Source: Vibrio europaeus
GTDB taxonomy: Bacteria; Pseudomonadota; Gammaproteobacteria; Enterobacterales; Vibrionaceae
Reading direction: 5' to 3'
Length of the DNA: 64,000 nucleotides
NCBI RefSeq assembly: GCF_001695575.1
Contig: NZ_LUAX01000001.1
Coordinates: 2,046,001-2,110,000 of the forward strand
Positions 1 through 9,688 of this stretch are shown here, in pieces. The notes under the pieces were generated by a model. The model worked only from the letters and a program-made list of their open reading frames with translations, was not told where the DNA came from and did not search any database. Position 1 is the first letter of the stretch. Every line of letters starts with the position of its first letter. Made by a program: the position numbers and the translations under genes.

Positions 1-729
1 GTGGATACCCATTGGGTCGAAGTTTTCAATCGCACATACAATGATACAGTTGTCCGCTTTGTCGCGAACCACTTCCATCTCGTACTCTTTCCAACCGATT
101 AAGGATTCATCGATTAAAAGCTCGTTGGTTGGCGAAAGGTCGAGACCGCGACGACAAATCTCTTCGAACTCTTCTTTGTTATAAGCGATACCACCACCGG
201 TACCCCCCATAGTGAATGAAGGACGAATGATACAAGGGAAGCCAACCATTTCTAGTACGCCGTAAGCTTCTTCCAGGGTTTTCGCCGTATCCGCACGAGG
301 ACACTCAAGGCCGATAGACTTCATCGCTTTATCAAAGCGAGAACGGTCTTCTGCTTTATCGATAGCATCAGCCGTTGCACCGATCATCTCTACGTCGAAC
401 TCTTCAAGTACGCCGTGCTTTTCTAAATCTAGAGCACAGTTAAGTGCAGTTTGGCCACCCATAGTTGGTAGTACCGCATCTGGGCGCTCTTTCTCGATGA
501 TCTTGCGAACCACTTCCCACTGGATTGGTTCGATGTAAGTTGCATCCGCCATGTCTGGGTCAGTCATGATGGTTGCAGGGTTAGAGTTTACAAGGATAAC
601 TCGGTAACCCTCTTCACGCAGTGCTTTACATGCTTGAGCACCAGAGTAGTCAAACTCACATGCCTGACCGATAACAATCGGGCCTGCACCTAGAATTAGA
701 ATACTTTTTAAGTCAGTACGTTTTGGCAT
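1..729 (-). CDS. carB: Carbamoyl-phosphate synthase large subunit, N-terminal part (cut by window edge)
   Basis: Only the first 243 codons are present; the rest lies beyond the left edge. The product is the large subunit that makes carbamoyl phosphate from bicarbonate, ATP and the ammonia released by CarA, feeding both arginine and pyrimidine synthesis in the cytoplasm. The visible part is the start of the first ATP-grasp half: after [20 protein letters not shown] come the conserved [13 protein letters not shown] segment, a TMGGQTALN motif and the glycine-rich [11 protein letters not shown] loop. The ATG is at 727-729, 16 bp downstream of the carA stop, so the two are co-transcribed in the order carA-carB. 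Identification is certain from sequence; the C-terminal allosteric domain cannot be checked here. Confidence 0.97.
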   Translation of the reverse strand, partial: MPKRTDLKSILILGAGPIVIGQACEFDYSGAQACKALREEGYRVILVNSNPATIMTDPDMADATYIEPIQWEVVRKIIEKERPDAVLPTMGGQTALNCALDLEKHGVLEEFDVEMIGATADAIDKAEDRSRFDKAMKSIGLECPRADTAKTLEEAYGVLEMVGFPCIIRPSFTMGGTGGGIAYNKEEFEEICRRGLDLSPTNELLIDESLIGWKEYEMEVVRDKADNCIIVCAIENFDPMGIH

Positions 730-745
730 TCTCTACTACTCCGAA

Positions 746-1885
746 TTAAGCGCTGTGTTGTTTAATGAGTTCGATAAAGTGGTCAAATAGCGGTGCCGCA
801 TCTTCTGGGCCTGGGCTCGCCTCTGGGTGACCTTGAAAGCTAAACGCTGGCTTGTCTGTACGGTGAATACCTTGCAGTGAGCCATCAAATAGCGATACGT
901 GAGTGGCACGTAGATTCTCAGGTAGTGTTGCTTCATCCGCAGCAAAACCGTGGTTCTGAGAAGTAATCATTACAACGTTACGGTCTAGGTCTTTAACTGG
1001 GTGGTTTGCACCGTGGTGACCAAACTTCATCTTCACCGTTTGAGCACCAGAAGCAAGCGCTAGGATTTGGTGACCAAGACAGATACCAAAAATTGGTAGG
1101 CTTTTTTCTAGGAATATTTTTGTCGCTTCAATCGCGTAAGTACATGGTTCTGGGTCACCTGGGCCGTTTGATAAGAACACACCGTCTGGGTTAAGAGCCA
1201 ATACTTCTTCTGCTGATGTTTCTGCAGGTACTACCGTTAGGCGGCAGCCGCGGTCAACAAGCATACGCAGGATATTGCGTTTTGCGCCGAAGTCGTAGGC
1301 AACAACGTGATATGGCAACTCGCTGTCGTCTTTCGCCTCAGGAAGTCCACCCTCAAGCGTCCACGAACCTTGTTTCCATTGATACGCTTCTTTTGTTGTA
1401 ACTTCTTTCGCAAGGTCCATACCTTTTAGGCCAGGGAATTCTTTCGCTTTAGCTAGCGCTAGAGCCTCGTCTAGGTTGTTACCTGCTACGATACAACCGT
1501 TCTGCGCACCTTTCTCACGCAGAATACGCGTAAGCTTACGCGTATCGATATCAGCAATGCCGACGATATTTTGCGATTTAAGGTAATCAGAAAGAGATTG
1601 TTCGTTACGGAAGTTAGAAGCGATAAGAGGAAGGTCGCGAATCACAAGGCCTTGTGCGTGGATTGAAGAGGATTCTTCATCTTCGGAATTGGTTCCGGTA
1701 TTGCCAATGTGAGGGTAAGTAAGAGTAACAATTTGTTGAGAATAGGAAGGATCAGTGAGGATTTCTTGGTACCCCGTCATCGAGGTGTTAAAAACGACTT
1801 CACCGACAGCAGAACCATCTGCGCCAATGGATTCACCGTGAAATACTGTCCCATCTTCTAGGACTAGCAGTGCTGACTTGCTCAA
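746..1885 (-). CDS. carA: Carbamoyl-phosphate synthase small subunit (glutaminase)
   Basis: This 379-residue protein is the class I glutamine amidotransferase subunit that hydrolyses glutamine and channels ammonia to CarB. The catalytic triad is visible: Cys269 in FGICLGHQ, and His353 and Glu355 in [10 protein letters not shown]. Its length matches the family. The protein begins [17 protein letters not shown], aligning with the E. coli N terminus, so the initiation codon must be the TTG at 1883-1885. A strong GGAGG Shine-Dalgarno sits at 1891-1895, five bases upstream of it. The gene is first in a carAB operon. A sigma70-type promoter lies about 105 bp upstream and ARG-box-like sequences overlap the ribosome binding region, suggesting control by both pyrimidines and arginine as in enterics (inference). 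Confidence 0.97.
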   Translation of the reverse strand: MSKSALLVLEDGTVFHGESIGADGSAVGEVVFNTSMTGYQEILTDPSYSQQIVTLTYPHIGNTGTNSEDEESSSIHAQGLVIRDLPLIASNFRNEQSLSDYLKSQNIVGIADIDTRKLTRILREKGAQNGCIVAGNNLDEALALAKAKEFPGLKGMDLAKEVTTKEAYQWKQGSWTLEGGLPEAKDDSELPYHVVAYDFGAKRNILRMLVDRGCRLTVVPAETSAEEVLALNPDGVFLSNGPGDPEPCTYAIEATKIFLEKSLPIFGICLGHQILALASGAQTVKMKFGHHGANHPVKDLDRNVVMITSQNHGFAADEATLPENLRATHVSLFDGSLQGIHRTDKPAFSFQGHPEASPGPEDAAPLFDHFIELIKQHSA

Positions 1886-1895
1886 GACAACCTCC

Positions 1896-1930
1896 GGAAT
1901 AAAAATGCATTAAAATTGATTTAATTTGCA
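1896..1930 (-). promoter_or_regulatory. ARG-box-like operator upstream of carA
   Basis: Against the ArgR consensus TGAATWWWWATTCA, positions 1896-1909 (GGAATAAAAATGCA) match 12 of 14 and 1917-1930 (TGATTTAATTTGCA) match 11 of 14. The two are 21 bp apart centre to centre, the usual spacing of paired ARG boxes. A third 12/14 match at 1906-1919 overlaps both. The array starts right beside the Shine-Dalgarno of carA, so a bound hexamer would cover a proximal promoter and the translation start region. ArgR binding is inferred; AT-rich DNA gives some matches by chance. Confidence 0.55.
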
Positions 1931-1990
1931 AATCTACCTTCCTGCAACACTCAAAAGTGCGTGTTTATGGAAATTAGACAAATTGGCGGT

Positions 1991-2019
1991 ATTCTAATGA
2001 TGGTTGTGATTTGTGTCAA
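1991..2019 (-). promoter_or_regulatory. Sigma70 promoter for carAB (upstream, P1-like)
   Basis: On the minus strand TTGACA (2014-2019) is followed by a 17-bp spacer and TAGAAT (1991-1996), giving matches of 6/6 and 5/6 to the sigma70 consensus. Transcription would start near 1984 and give a leader of about 100 nt before carA. Its position upstream of the ARG-box-like sites resembles the E. coli P1 promoter, which responds to pyrimidines. Confidence 0.65.
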
Positions 2020-2330
2020 CAGAGTCATGAAAATAAGTTGGACATTTAGAGCAGTTAAATCAAAAAAGGGTTTTAGATGGCTAAAAAACAAAGTTTAGTC
2101 AGAACATTGGGACGATGAGATGAAAATTTTATGAAATGTGTCATTTTTCACTCATCACAGATCACAGTTTTATTTTCACTTTTTGCGCAAACGTTGAACA
2201 AACAAGGTTAACCAGCATTTTTGAGCAGTTAGAACAAAAAACACATCAGAGCCAACAAAACAGGCACTAAAAACCCGTATAACTAGCGTACTCCACCTGG
2301 TTTATTAAACAAGCATTACTAGCCAGATAT
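2020..2330. other. Non-coding gap between carA promoter and dapB terminator
   Basis: About 310 bp of AT-rich DNA without a convincing reading frame. I see no strong hairpin or RNA gene in it. It would hold any upstream control sites of carAB; I cannot name a specific one. Confidence 0.5.
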
Positions 2331-2355
2331 AAAAAGCGCCGGGCAAGCCCAGCGC
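2331..2355 (-). terminator. Intrinsic terminator after dapB
   Basis: On the minus strand the hairpin GCGCtGGGC-TT-GCCCgGCGC (2336-2355) has one internal mismatch and is followed by five T residues. It lies 12 bp beyond the dapB stop codon. Confidence 0.85.
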
Positions 2356-2367
2356 ATAATTATTGAT

Positions 2368-3207
<840 letters not shown>

Positions 3208-3258
3208 TTAGCCAATCCGTTAAAACTAACAGCATTCACTACCGCTGGCTAGGGGGGC

Positions 3259-3294
3259 TTTGATCGTTTAAGAAAATTTGATCGTTTAAGAAAA
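3259..3294. repeat. 18-bp perfect tandem duplication at the mutT stop
   Basis: The unit TTTGATCGTTTAAGAAAA occurs twice back to back (3259-3276 and 3277-3294) without mismatch. The second copy contains the mutT stop codon (3286-3288) and its last codons; the first lies wholly outside the gene. It looks like a recent slippage duplication that left the reading frame intact. Confidence 0.9.
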
Positions 3295-3684
3295 CTCTTT
3301 AATCACACGCTCTAGGATCGGTACATTGGCCTCGGGAAACGCATAGTTAGAGAGATCAGCGATCGCTGTCCACTCTCCTTGTTGCCCTTCTTTACCATAA
3401 GGCTGACCTTCGAATTGTGTCACCGTCATAAAATCAAACTTCAACGACTTGTCAGGGTAGTCAAATTCAAGATGCTCAAGCAGCGCTTGCTCAGTCGTTG
3501 TAATCCCAATCTCTTCTTCAAGCTCACGAACCATGGCTTGCTCGATCGTTTCTCCCTGCTCTACTTTACCGCCAGGAAACTCCCAAAAGCCGCCTTTATG
3601 TTTGTCATCAGGGCGCTTAGTAATAAACACCTGCGATTTATCTTGATTGAAGATTATTCCCGCGACGATATGAATTCGTTTCAT
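3286..3684 (-). CDS. mutT: 8-oxo-dGTP diphosphatase (antimutator Nudix hydrolase)
   Basis: This 132-residue Nudix protein hydrolyses oxidised dGTP to prevent A:T to C:G transversions. The Nudix box spans residues 39-61: Gly39, Glu45, then RELEEEIGI, a full match to GX5EX7REUXEEXGU. The segment GGFWEFPGGK and the overall length match MutT rather than the larger ADP-ribose pyrophosphatases. It follows secA in the same direction, the classic secA-mutT order of enterics, but a terminator at 3753-3782 lies between them, so it probably has its own promoter or relies on read-through. Its last codons lie in an 18-bp tandem duplication. Confidence 0.94.
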   Translation of the reverse strand: MKRIHIVAGIIFNQDKSQVFITKRPDDKHKGGFWEFPGGKVEQGETIEQAMVRELEEEIGITTTEQALLEHLEFDYPDKSLKFDFMTVTQFEGQPYGKEGQQGEWTAIADLSNYAFPEANVPILERVIKEFS

Positions 3685-3752
3685 CAGACTTCCTATTTAC
3701 TTTCCATTGTCATGCCCTGCATTGTGGCTGACTATTTTTGAGATAACCATTA

Positions 3753-3782
3753 GATATAAAAAGAGCCGCCTAAGCGACTCTT
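3753..3782 (-). terminator. Intrinsic terminator after secA
   Basis: Minus-strand hairpin AAGAGtCGC-TTAG-GCGgCTCTT (3761-3782, one G-T type pair) is followed by a T-rich tract ending near 3753. It lies 25 bp after the secA stop and before mutT. Confidence 0.8.
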
Positions 3783-3807
3783 CAATCTCTATACAGTGAT
3801 GATCTAA

Positions 3808-6537
3808 TTAGTTAATCTGACCATGACACTGCTTGTATTTCTTACCGCTTCCGCATGGGCAAGGCTCGTTGCGGCCAACTTTACGTTCTTCACGTACCAT
3901 TGGTTGGTGCGCGCCTTCTGCATCTTCTTCACCGTCTGCAAGCTGGCTTTGCGCTGACGCATGTTGCGCTTGAGCACGGCGAGCTGCTTCTTCCGCTTGA
4001 GCACGGCGCTGCTCTTCCATACGCTCTACTTCTTCTTGTTGCTGAACGCGAACTTTAGACAGAATGGTAATCACGTCTGACTTCAACGCATCTAACAAAC
4101 CTTCAAACAGCTCAAACGACTCACGCTTGTACTCTTGTTTCGGGTTCTTCTGTGCGTAACCGCGTAGGTGAATACCTTGACGAAGGTGGTCCATTGCAGC
4201 TAGGTGCTCTTTCCAAAGCGTATCTAGCGTTTGTAGCATCACAGACTTCTCGAAGTTACGCAGCACTTGCTCGCCAACCACTTCTTCTTTCTGTTTGTAT
4301 ACAGTGATCGCTGTTTCGATGATCTTCTCACGTAGTGCTTCTTCGTAAAGTTTGTCATCTTCTTCAAGCCACTGTTTCACTGGCGCATCAAGATCGAAGT
4401 CGTTCTTCAAGCGCTCTTGGAGACCTTCAACATCCCACATATCTTCTAGAGATTGCGGTGGAATGTATTCATCGATAACTGAAGTTAGAACATCTTGACG
4501 GTTCTGCTCGATCATCTCACTGATGTCTTCAACTACCATCAATTCATCACGAAGCTCGTACACCACTTTACGTTGGTCGTTGGCAACATCATCGTATTCA
4601 AGTAACTGTTTACGAATGTCAAAGTTACGACCTTCTACTTTACGTTGTGCTTTTTCGATTGAGCGAGACAGCATCTTAGATTCGATTGCCTCACCTTCAT
4701 CCATACCGCTTTGAATCAAGCTTGCCATACGATCAGAGGTGAAGATACGCAGTAGTGAGTCTTCCATCGATAGATAGAAACGAGATGAACCCGCATCGCC
4801 TTGACGACCAGAACGACCACGTAGCTGGTTATCGATACGGCGAGATTCGTGACGCTCTGTACCAATAATGTGCAAACCACCCGCTTCTAGCACTTGGTCA
4901 TGAACCACTTTCCAGTCAGCTTTGATCTTATCGATTTGTTCTTGAGTTGGGTTATCTAGCTTCTCAACCTGAGCCTGCCAACTACCACCTAACACGATAT
5001 CGGTACCACGACCGGCCATGTTCGTTGCAATCGTTACTGCGCCAGGTGTACCTGCTTCTGCAACGATTTCCGCTTCTTTCTCGTGGAACTTAGCGTTAAG
5101 TACGTTGTGCTTAATCTTAGCTTTCTTCAGTGCATTAGAAAGAAGCTCAGATTTCTCGATAGACACGGTACCCACTAGAGATGGCTGGCCTTTGGCAACG
5201 CGATCTTTGATATCTTCAATAATCGCGTTGAACTTGTCTGCTTCGGTACGATAAACCACATCTGGCATATCGTTACGAACCATTGGTTTGTTGGTTGGGA
5301 TAACAACCGTTTCCAAGCCGTAGATAGACTGAAATTCGAACGCTTCCGTATCCGCCGTACCTGTCATACCTGACAGCTTTTCGTATAGACGGAAGAAGTT
5401 TTGGAAAGTAATCGATGCCAAGGTTTGGTTTTCGTTTTGGATCTTAACGCCTTCTTTCGCTTCGACAGCTTGGTGAAGACCTTCAGACCAGCGACGACCA
5501 GGCATAGTACGGCCTGTGTGTTCATCAACGATAACGACTTCGCCGTCTTCATTAACGATGTAATCTACGTTCTTTTCAAACAGTACGTGGGCGCGAAGTG
5601 CCGCATTCACGTGATGTAGCAGACTAATGTTTGTTGGAGAGTAAAGCGTGTCGCCCTCTTCCATCAGACCATTTTTGATCATCAACTCTTCAACAAACTC
5701 TTGACCTGTTTCTGTCAGGTGAACTTGCTTTGATTTTTCATCAACCGTGTAGTGACCATCACCGCGGTACTCTTCTGAGTCTTCCTGATCTTGCTTTTGC
5801 AGGTGAGGAATCAAAGTATTGATACGAATATATAGCTCAGAGCTGTCTTCTGCAGGACCAGAGATAATTAGCGGAGTACGCGCTTCATCGATAAGAATCG
5901 AGTCCACTTCATCGACTACAGCGAAGAAACGTTCGCGTTGTACACGGTCTTCAGCGCGGAATGCCATGTTGTCTCGTAGGTAGTCGAAACCAAATTCGTT
6001 GTTTGTACCGTAAAGAATATCCGCTAGGTAAGCTTCTTTTTTCTCTTGAGGTGGCATGTTAGGTACGTTAACACCGACGGACATACCTAAGAATTCGAAT
6101 AGAGGGCGGTTGGTTTCCGCGTCACGCTTCGCTAGGTAGTCGTTGACGGTAACAACGTGCACGCCTTTACCAGGCAGCGCATTAAGATAAGCTGGAAGTG
6201 TAGCAGTTAGCGTTTTACCTTCACCTGTACGCATCTCTGCAATTTGACCAGCGTTCAGTACCATACCACCGATAAGCTGAACGTCGAAATGACGCATGCC
6301 GTAAACACGCTTAGACGCTTCACGTACAGTCGCGAACGCTTCTGGTAGTAGTTTATCTAGAGTTTCACCCTGTTCTAAACGCTGACGGAACTCAACTGTT
6401 TTCGCTTTTAGCTCTTCATCAGAAAGTGCTTCAAATGTTGGTTCGTAGTTATTAATCTCTTTTACAATCTTTCTCAGACGGCGCAGTGTTCGGTCATTGC
6501 GACTACCAATCACTTTTGTCAGTAGCTTAGTTATCAT
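3808..6537 (-). CDS. secA: Preprotein translocase ATPase SecA
   Basis: The 909-residue motor drives unfolded preproteins through SecYEG. Walker A TGEGKT is at residues 104-109 and the DEVD Walker B box at 209-212, inside [21 protein letters not shown]. The helical scaffold and wing regions follow. The C-terminal zinc-binding tail [17 protein letters not shown] has Cys893, Cys895, Cys904 and His905, which bind SecB and phospholipids. Length is typical. Unlike enterics there is no secM upstream: the neighbouring gene is dciA on the opposite strand. The leader contains a perfect 16-bp palindrome 24 bp before the start, which might influence translation (inference). A hairpin terminator follows the gene. 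Confidence 0.98.
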   Translation of the reverse strand: MITKLLTKVIGSRNDRTLRRLRKIVKEINNYEPTFEALSDEELKAKTVEFRQRLEQGETLDKLLPEAFATVREASKRVYGMRHFDVQLIGGMVLNAGQIAEMRTGEGKTLTATLPAYLNALPGKGVHVVTVNDYLAKRDAETNRPLFEFLGMSVGVNVPNMPPQEKKEAYLADILYGTNNEFGFDYLRDNMAFRAEDRVQRERFFAVVDEVDSILIDEARTPLIISGPAEDSSELYIRINTLIPHLQKQDQEDSEEYRGDGHYTVDEKSKQVHLTETGQEFVEELMIKNGLMEEGDTLYSPTNISLLHHVNAALRAHVLFEKNVDYIVNEDGEVVIVDEHTGRTMPGRRWSEGLHQAVEAKEGVKIQNENQTLASITFQNFFRLYEKLSGMTGTADTEAFEFQSIYGLETVVIPTNKPMVRNDMPDVVYRTEADKFNAIIEDIKDRVAKGQPSLVGTVSIEKSELLSNALKKAKIKHNVLNAKFHEKEAEIVAEAGTPGAVTIATNMAGRGTDIVLGGSWQAQVEKLDNPTQEQIDKIKADWKVVHDQVLEAGGLHIIGTERHESRRIDNQLRGRSGRQGDAGSSRFYLSMEDSLLRIFTSDRMASLIQSGMDEGEAIESKMLSRSIEKAQRKVEGRNFDIRKQLLEYDDVANDQRKVVYELRDELMVVEDISEMIEQNRQDVLTSVIDEYIPPQSLEDMWDVEGLQERLKNDFDLDAPVKQWLEEDDKLYEEALREKIIETAITVYKQKEEVVGEQVLRNFEKSVMLQTLDTLWKEHLAAMDHLRQGIHLRGYAQKNPKQEYKRESFELFEGLLDALKSDVITILSKVRVQQQEEVERMEEQRRAQAEEAARRAQAQHASAQSQLADGEEDAEGAHQPMVREERKVGRNEPCPCGSGKKYKQCHGQIN

Positions 6538-6560
6538 TTGCTATGAATCTCTCTTTATCC

Positions 6561-6576
6561 AGATCGGGCCCGATCT
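6561..6576 (-). promoter_or_regulatory. Perfect 16-bp palindrome in the secA leader
   Basis: AGATCGGGCCCGATCT is fully self-complementary and lies 24 bp upstream of the secA ATG. As RNA it can form a 6-bp stem with a GGCC loop just before the ribosome binding region; as DNA it could be a dimeric operator. It also contains two GATC Dam sites. No function is shown. Confidence 0.4.
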
Positions 6577-6857
6577 ACTTTTAATGCCTTCAGTCTCTAA
6601 CAGTTTTGAACTAAGAATACTGAGATAAATCACTTTCCTCAGATATTGTGATGACAACTATAGATTTCAAGGCTTATATCACTATAAGTGGCGCATAGTT
6701 TATGAAATTTTGCCTCTTACAACCAATAACAAGGTGATTTGTTTGAAGCATTCTTTATTTTTTCTCGTTATATGATGGAAGTTTATTCGCATTAAGCTCT
6801 ATCTTCACTGTAGAGCATTGACTAAAATAGAGTTGTCGATTTGATTAGAGGCTCAAC
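6577..6857. other. Divergent promoter region between secA and dciA
   Basis: AT-rich, non-coding. It must hold the divergent promoters of secA and dciA, but I see no pair of boxes good enough to assign. Small inverted repeats are visible: CTTATA-TCAC-TATAAG at 6673-6688, and GCTCTA/TAGAGC near 6796-6816. No SecM-like peptide with an arrest motif is encoded here. Confidence 0.5.
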
Positions 6858-7316
6858 ATGAGAGATCACCGCCCGACGTTAGGGGATGAGATAATCGGGG
6901 ATTCACGACTATCTCAATTGCAACAACATGCTAAAGAGATCATGTTGATCAACAAAGAACTGAAATCGATCCTACCAAGAGGCACGGAAGATCATTGCCG
7001 GGTGGCAAATATTCGCGATAACCAGTTAATCCTCGAAGTGGCAAGTGCCGGGATCAAGATGAAAATTGATTACGAGCGATTGAGTATCTTGAATCAGCTA
7101 AGATCAAAAGGGTTTGCTCGCTTGATTGCGGTAAGCGTGCAGATCAACCCTGAACTGTATCGAAGTAAGAATCGCAGTGAAGATAAGCCAAAACCTCGTG
7201 ACCCAATATCCGGTACGGCAGCGCAGTATCTAGAAATGATCGCAACAGGTGCCTCGCCTAAAGTTAAAGCGAGATTAGAGAGCTTGGCAAAACTGGCTAA
7301 AAAAGATCAAGATTAG
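6858..7316 (+). CDS. dciA: DUF721 protein, replicative helicase loader DciA
   Basis: This 152-residue protein has the DUF721/DciA fold: an N-terminal segment (LQQHAKEIMLINKELKSILP) followed by the beta-rich core (HCRVANIRDNQLILEVASAGIKMKIDYERLSIL). The C-terminal tail is basic, with many Lys/Arg and Pro, and probably disordered. DciA is the ancestral bacterial loader of the DnaB helicase, present in lineages that lack the phage-derived DnaC, and has been studied in Vibrio cholerae. It is transcribed alone, divergent from secA and convergent with lpxC, with which it shares a bidirectional terminator. Its position, where enterics carry secM, is a lineage marker. Confidence 0.88.
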   Translation: MRDHRPTLGDEIIGDSRLSQLQQHAKEIMLINKELKSILPRGTEDHCRVANIRDNQLILEVASAGIKMKIDYERLSILNQLRSKGFARLIAVSVQINPELYRSKNRSEDKPKPRDPISGTAAQYLEMIATGASPKVKARLESLAKLAKKDQD

Positions 7317-7369
7317 CCGAGACAGGCAAGCAAAACCTAAAGTTTATTTAGGAAAGGCCAGAAAACGAA

Positions 7370-7393
7370 AAAGCCAGACTTTCGTCTGGCTTT
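7370..7393. terminator. Bidirectional terminator between dciA and lpxC
   Basis: Perfect hairpin AAAGCCAGAC-TTTC-GTCTGGCTTT, with A/T runs on the outer sides, between the convergent ends of dciA (7316) and lpxC (7408). Confidence 0.88.
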
Positions 7394-7407
7394 CTTAATC
7401 AATCTTG

Positions 7408-8325
7408 TTATGCCATAACCATATTTGGTTCTGCAAATGCAACTGGAGAGGTCGCTTCTTCTTCGAAGGTTACCCACTCCCATGCTTCTTGGTCTGCAAG
7501 CACTGAACGAAGTAATTGGTTGTTCAAGCCGTGACCTGATTTATACGCACGGAACTCACCAATGATTGGGTGGCCGCACATGTAAAGGTCACCGATAGCA
7601 TCCAACACTTTGTGAGTAACAAACTCATTTTCAAAGCGCAGACCTTCTTCGTTAAGAATGCGGTATTCATCCAGTACGATTGCACAATCGAAGCTACCAC
7701 CTAGACATAGGTTTTGCGACTGTAAGTACTCAATATCGCGCATGAAACCAAAAGTACGTGCACGAGAGATATCTTTAACAAAACCTTGCGATGAGAAATC
7801 GAACAGTAGGTGCTGTTCATCAGATTCAATCGCTGGGTGGTTGAACTCAATTTCGAAATCCATACGGAAACCGTTGAATGGCACAAACTCTGCCCATTTA
7901 TCGTCATCTTCAAAGCGCACTGGCTTTTTGATACGAATAAAGCGTTTTGGTGCATTCTGCTCTTCGATGCCTGCTTGTTGGAGCAAGAATACGAACGGGC
8001 TAGCACTGCCATCCATGATTGGAATTTCTGGTGCATCAACTTCTACGACGATGTTATCGATACCCATTCCCGCTAGAGCTGCATTTAAGTGCTCAACAGT
8101 AGAGATACGTACACCTTCGTCATTAACCAGTGCTGTACATAGCATAGTATCGCGAACAGACGCAGGATCCGCAGGAAAATCAACTGGAGGATTCACATCG
8201 GTACGGCGATAAACGATGCCAGTATTTGCAGCAGCAGGGCGCAGAGTAAGCGTGACTTTACGACCAGAGTGGAGACCCACACCAGTTGTTTTCACTATTT
8301 CTTTCAGAGTACGTTGTCTGATCAT
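7408..8325 (-). CDS. lpxC: UDP-3-O-acyl-N-acetylglucosamine deacetylase
   Basis: The 305-residue zinc amidase performs the first committed step of lipid A synthesis in the cytoplasm. Zinc ligands are all present: His79 ([10 protein letters not shown]), His238 and Asp242 (HKVLDAIGD). The catalytic His265 lies in YKSGHGLNN. Length and numbering match E. coli LpxC exactly. It follows ftsZ after a 97-bp gap at the distal end of the division cluster, the same order as in enterics, and ends at a bidirectional terminator. In enterics LpxC is controlled mainly by FtsH proteolysis through its C terminus; the C-terminal tail here is short and hydrophobic (FAEPNMVMA). Confidence 0.98.
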   Translation of the reverse strand: MIRQRTLKEIVKTTGVGLHSGRKVTLTLRPAAANTGIVYRRTDVNPPVDFPADPASVRDTMLCTALVNDEGVRISTVEHLNAALAGMGIDNIVVEVDAPEIPIMDGSASPFVFLLQQAGIEEQNAPKRFIRIKKPVRFEDDDKWAEFVPFNGFRMDFEIEFNHPAIESDEQHLLFDFSSQGFVKDISRARTFGFMRDIEYLQSQNLCLGGSFDCAIVLDEYRILNEEGLRFENEFVTHKVLDAIGDLYMCGHPIIGEFRAYKSGHGLNNQLLRSVLADQEAWEWVTFEEEATSPVAFAEPNMVMA

Positions 8326-8422
8326 CTACTTTGCCTCAGGAAAAATGCTACAAATCACGGTCAACTGTGACATTGACCGTGCATGCTACCACAAAATTGA
8401 ACAGTGTCAAATTGTAGTTTTT

Positions 8423-9658
8423 TTAGTCAGCTTGACGACGTAAGAACGCAGGGATATCAAGATAGCCGCTTTCTTTATCTGCCTTAGGCGCTGCTGCACT
8501 TTGACCCGCACCCGAACCAGACGGTGTTGATGTCGTTGGCTGAGGAGTTACCTGAGGTTTTTCCTGCAAAGTTGGTGCCGCTTTTTCTTCCACTTTATTG
8601 ACAGTCTGCTGAGCAGGCGCTGTTTGTGGTTGAGTCTGCGGTTGAGCAACAGGAGCGACTTTCGCTTTGCCACCCGCAACTAAAGTAATGTCAGGTTTCT
8701 TCTCGTTGCCAATACCAGTAGCAACAACTGTCACACGGATTTCATCAGCCATATCAGGATCTAATGAAGTACCGATTACGACTGTTGCGTTATCTGAAGC
8801 AAACGCTTTAACTGTGTTACCTACGGTTTCGAACTCATCTAGACGCATGTCTAGACCTGCCGTGATGTTCACCAACACACCGCGTGCTCCAGCAAGATCG
8901 ATATCTTCTAGAAGTGGGCTAGAAATTGCCATTTCTGCCGCTTCTTCAGCACGATCTTCGCCTTTAGCAACACCGCTACCCATCATGGCATGACCCATTT
9001 CTGACATCACTGTTCTTACGTCAGCAAAGTCGACGTTAATCATGCCTGGACGAGTAATCAGTTCTGCAATACCTTGTACTGCATTCTTTAATACATCGTT
9101 CGCGCTAGCAAAGGCTTCAAGTAGTGTAATACCACGGCCAAGTACTTTAAGAAGCTTCTCGTTAGGAATCGTAATTAACGAGTCCACGTGCTTAGAAAGC
9201 TCTTCGATACCTTGCTCAGCAAAAGCTAAACGCTTTTTGCCTTCGAAGCTAAATGGCTTAGTAACTACAGCAACCGTTAGGATGCCTAGCTCTTTTGCCA
9301 CTTCTGCAATAACAGGAGCTGCACCTGTACCTGTACCACCGCCCATACCAGCTGCGATAAATACCATATCGGCACCGTTTAGCTCTTCTTTAATGCGATC
9401 GCGATCTTCGAGAGCTGCGTCACGTCCTACTTGAGGATTCGCACCAGCACCAAGACCTTTGGTCATATCACCACCAATCTGAATAACACTATTCACACTG
9501 GTTTTACGAAGCGCCTGAGCATCAGTATTAATACTAATGAACTCAACACCTTCGATGGATTCACGTACCATGTGTTCAACGGCGTTACCGCCACCGCCAC
9601 CAACCCCAACAACCTTAATAACTGCGTCGTCAGACATTTCCATCATCGGTTCAAACAT
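8423..9658 (-). CDS. ftsZ: Cell division GTPase FtsZ
   Basis: The 411-residue tubulin homologue polymerises into the Z ring. The tubulin signature GGGTGTG is at residues 106-112 and the T1 loop [10 protein letters not shown] near 18-27. After the globular domain (to about residue 320) comes a Pro/Gln/Thr-rich linker of roughly 75 residues. It ends in the conserved C-terminal peptide [12 protein letters not shown], which docks FtsA, ZipA and other ring partners. The gene is 30 bp after ftsA in the same operon. The linker is longer than in E. coli FtsZ (383 residues), which accounts for the extra length. Confidence 0.98.
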   Translation of the reverse strand: MFEPMMEMSDDAVIKVVGVGGGGGNAVEHMVRESIEGVEFISINTDAQALRKTSVNSVIQIGGDMTKGLGAGANPQVGRDAALEDRDRIKEELNGADMVFIAAGMGGGTGTGAAPVIAEVAKELGILTVAVVTKPFSFEGKKRLAFAEQGIEELSKHVDSLITIPNEKLLKVLGRGITLLEAFASANDVLKNAVQGIAELITRPGMINVDFADVRTVMSEMGHAMMGSGVAKGEDRAEEAAEMAISSPLLEDIDLAGARGVLVNITAGLDMRLDEFETVGNTVKAFASDNATVVIGTSLDPDMADEIRVTVVATGIGNEKKPDITLVAGGKAKVAPVAQPQTQPQTAPAQQTVNKVEEKAAPTLQEKPQVTPQPTTSTPSGSGAGQSAAAPKADKESGYLDIPAFLRRQAD

Positions 9659-9688
9659 GTGTTATCTCCGTTTTTCCTGCCGCTCAGG

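Noticed and set aside
7658..8212. 184-codon plus-strand frame opposite lpxC
   Set aside because: Antisense to a fully conserved enzyme gene, with Ser-rich low-complexity composition.
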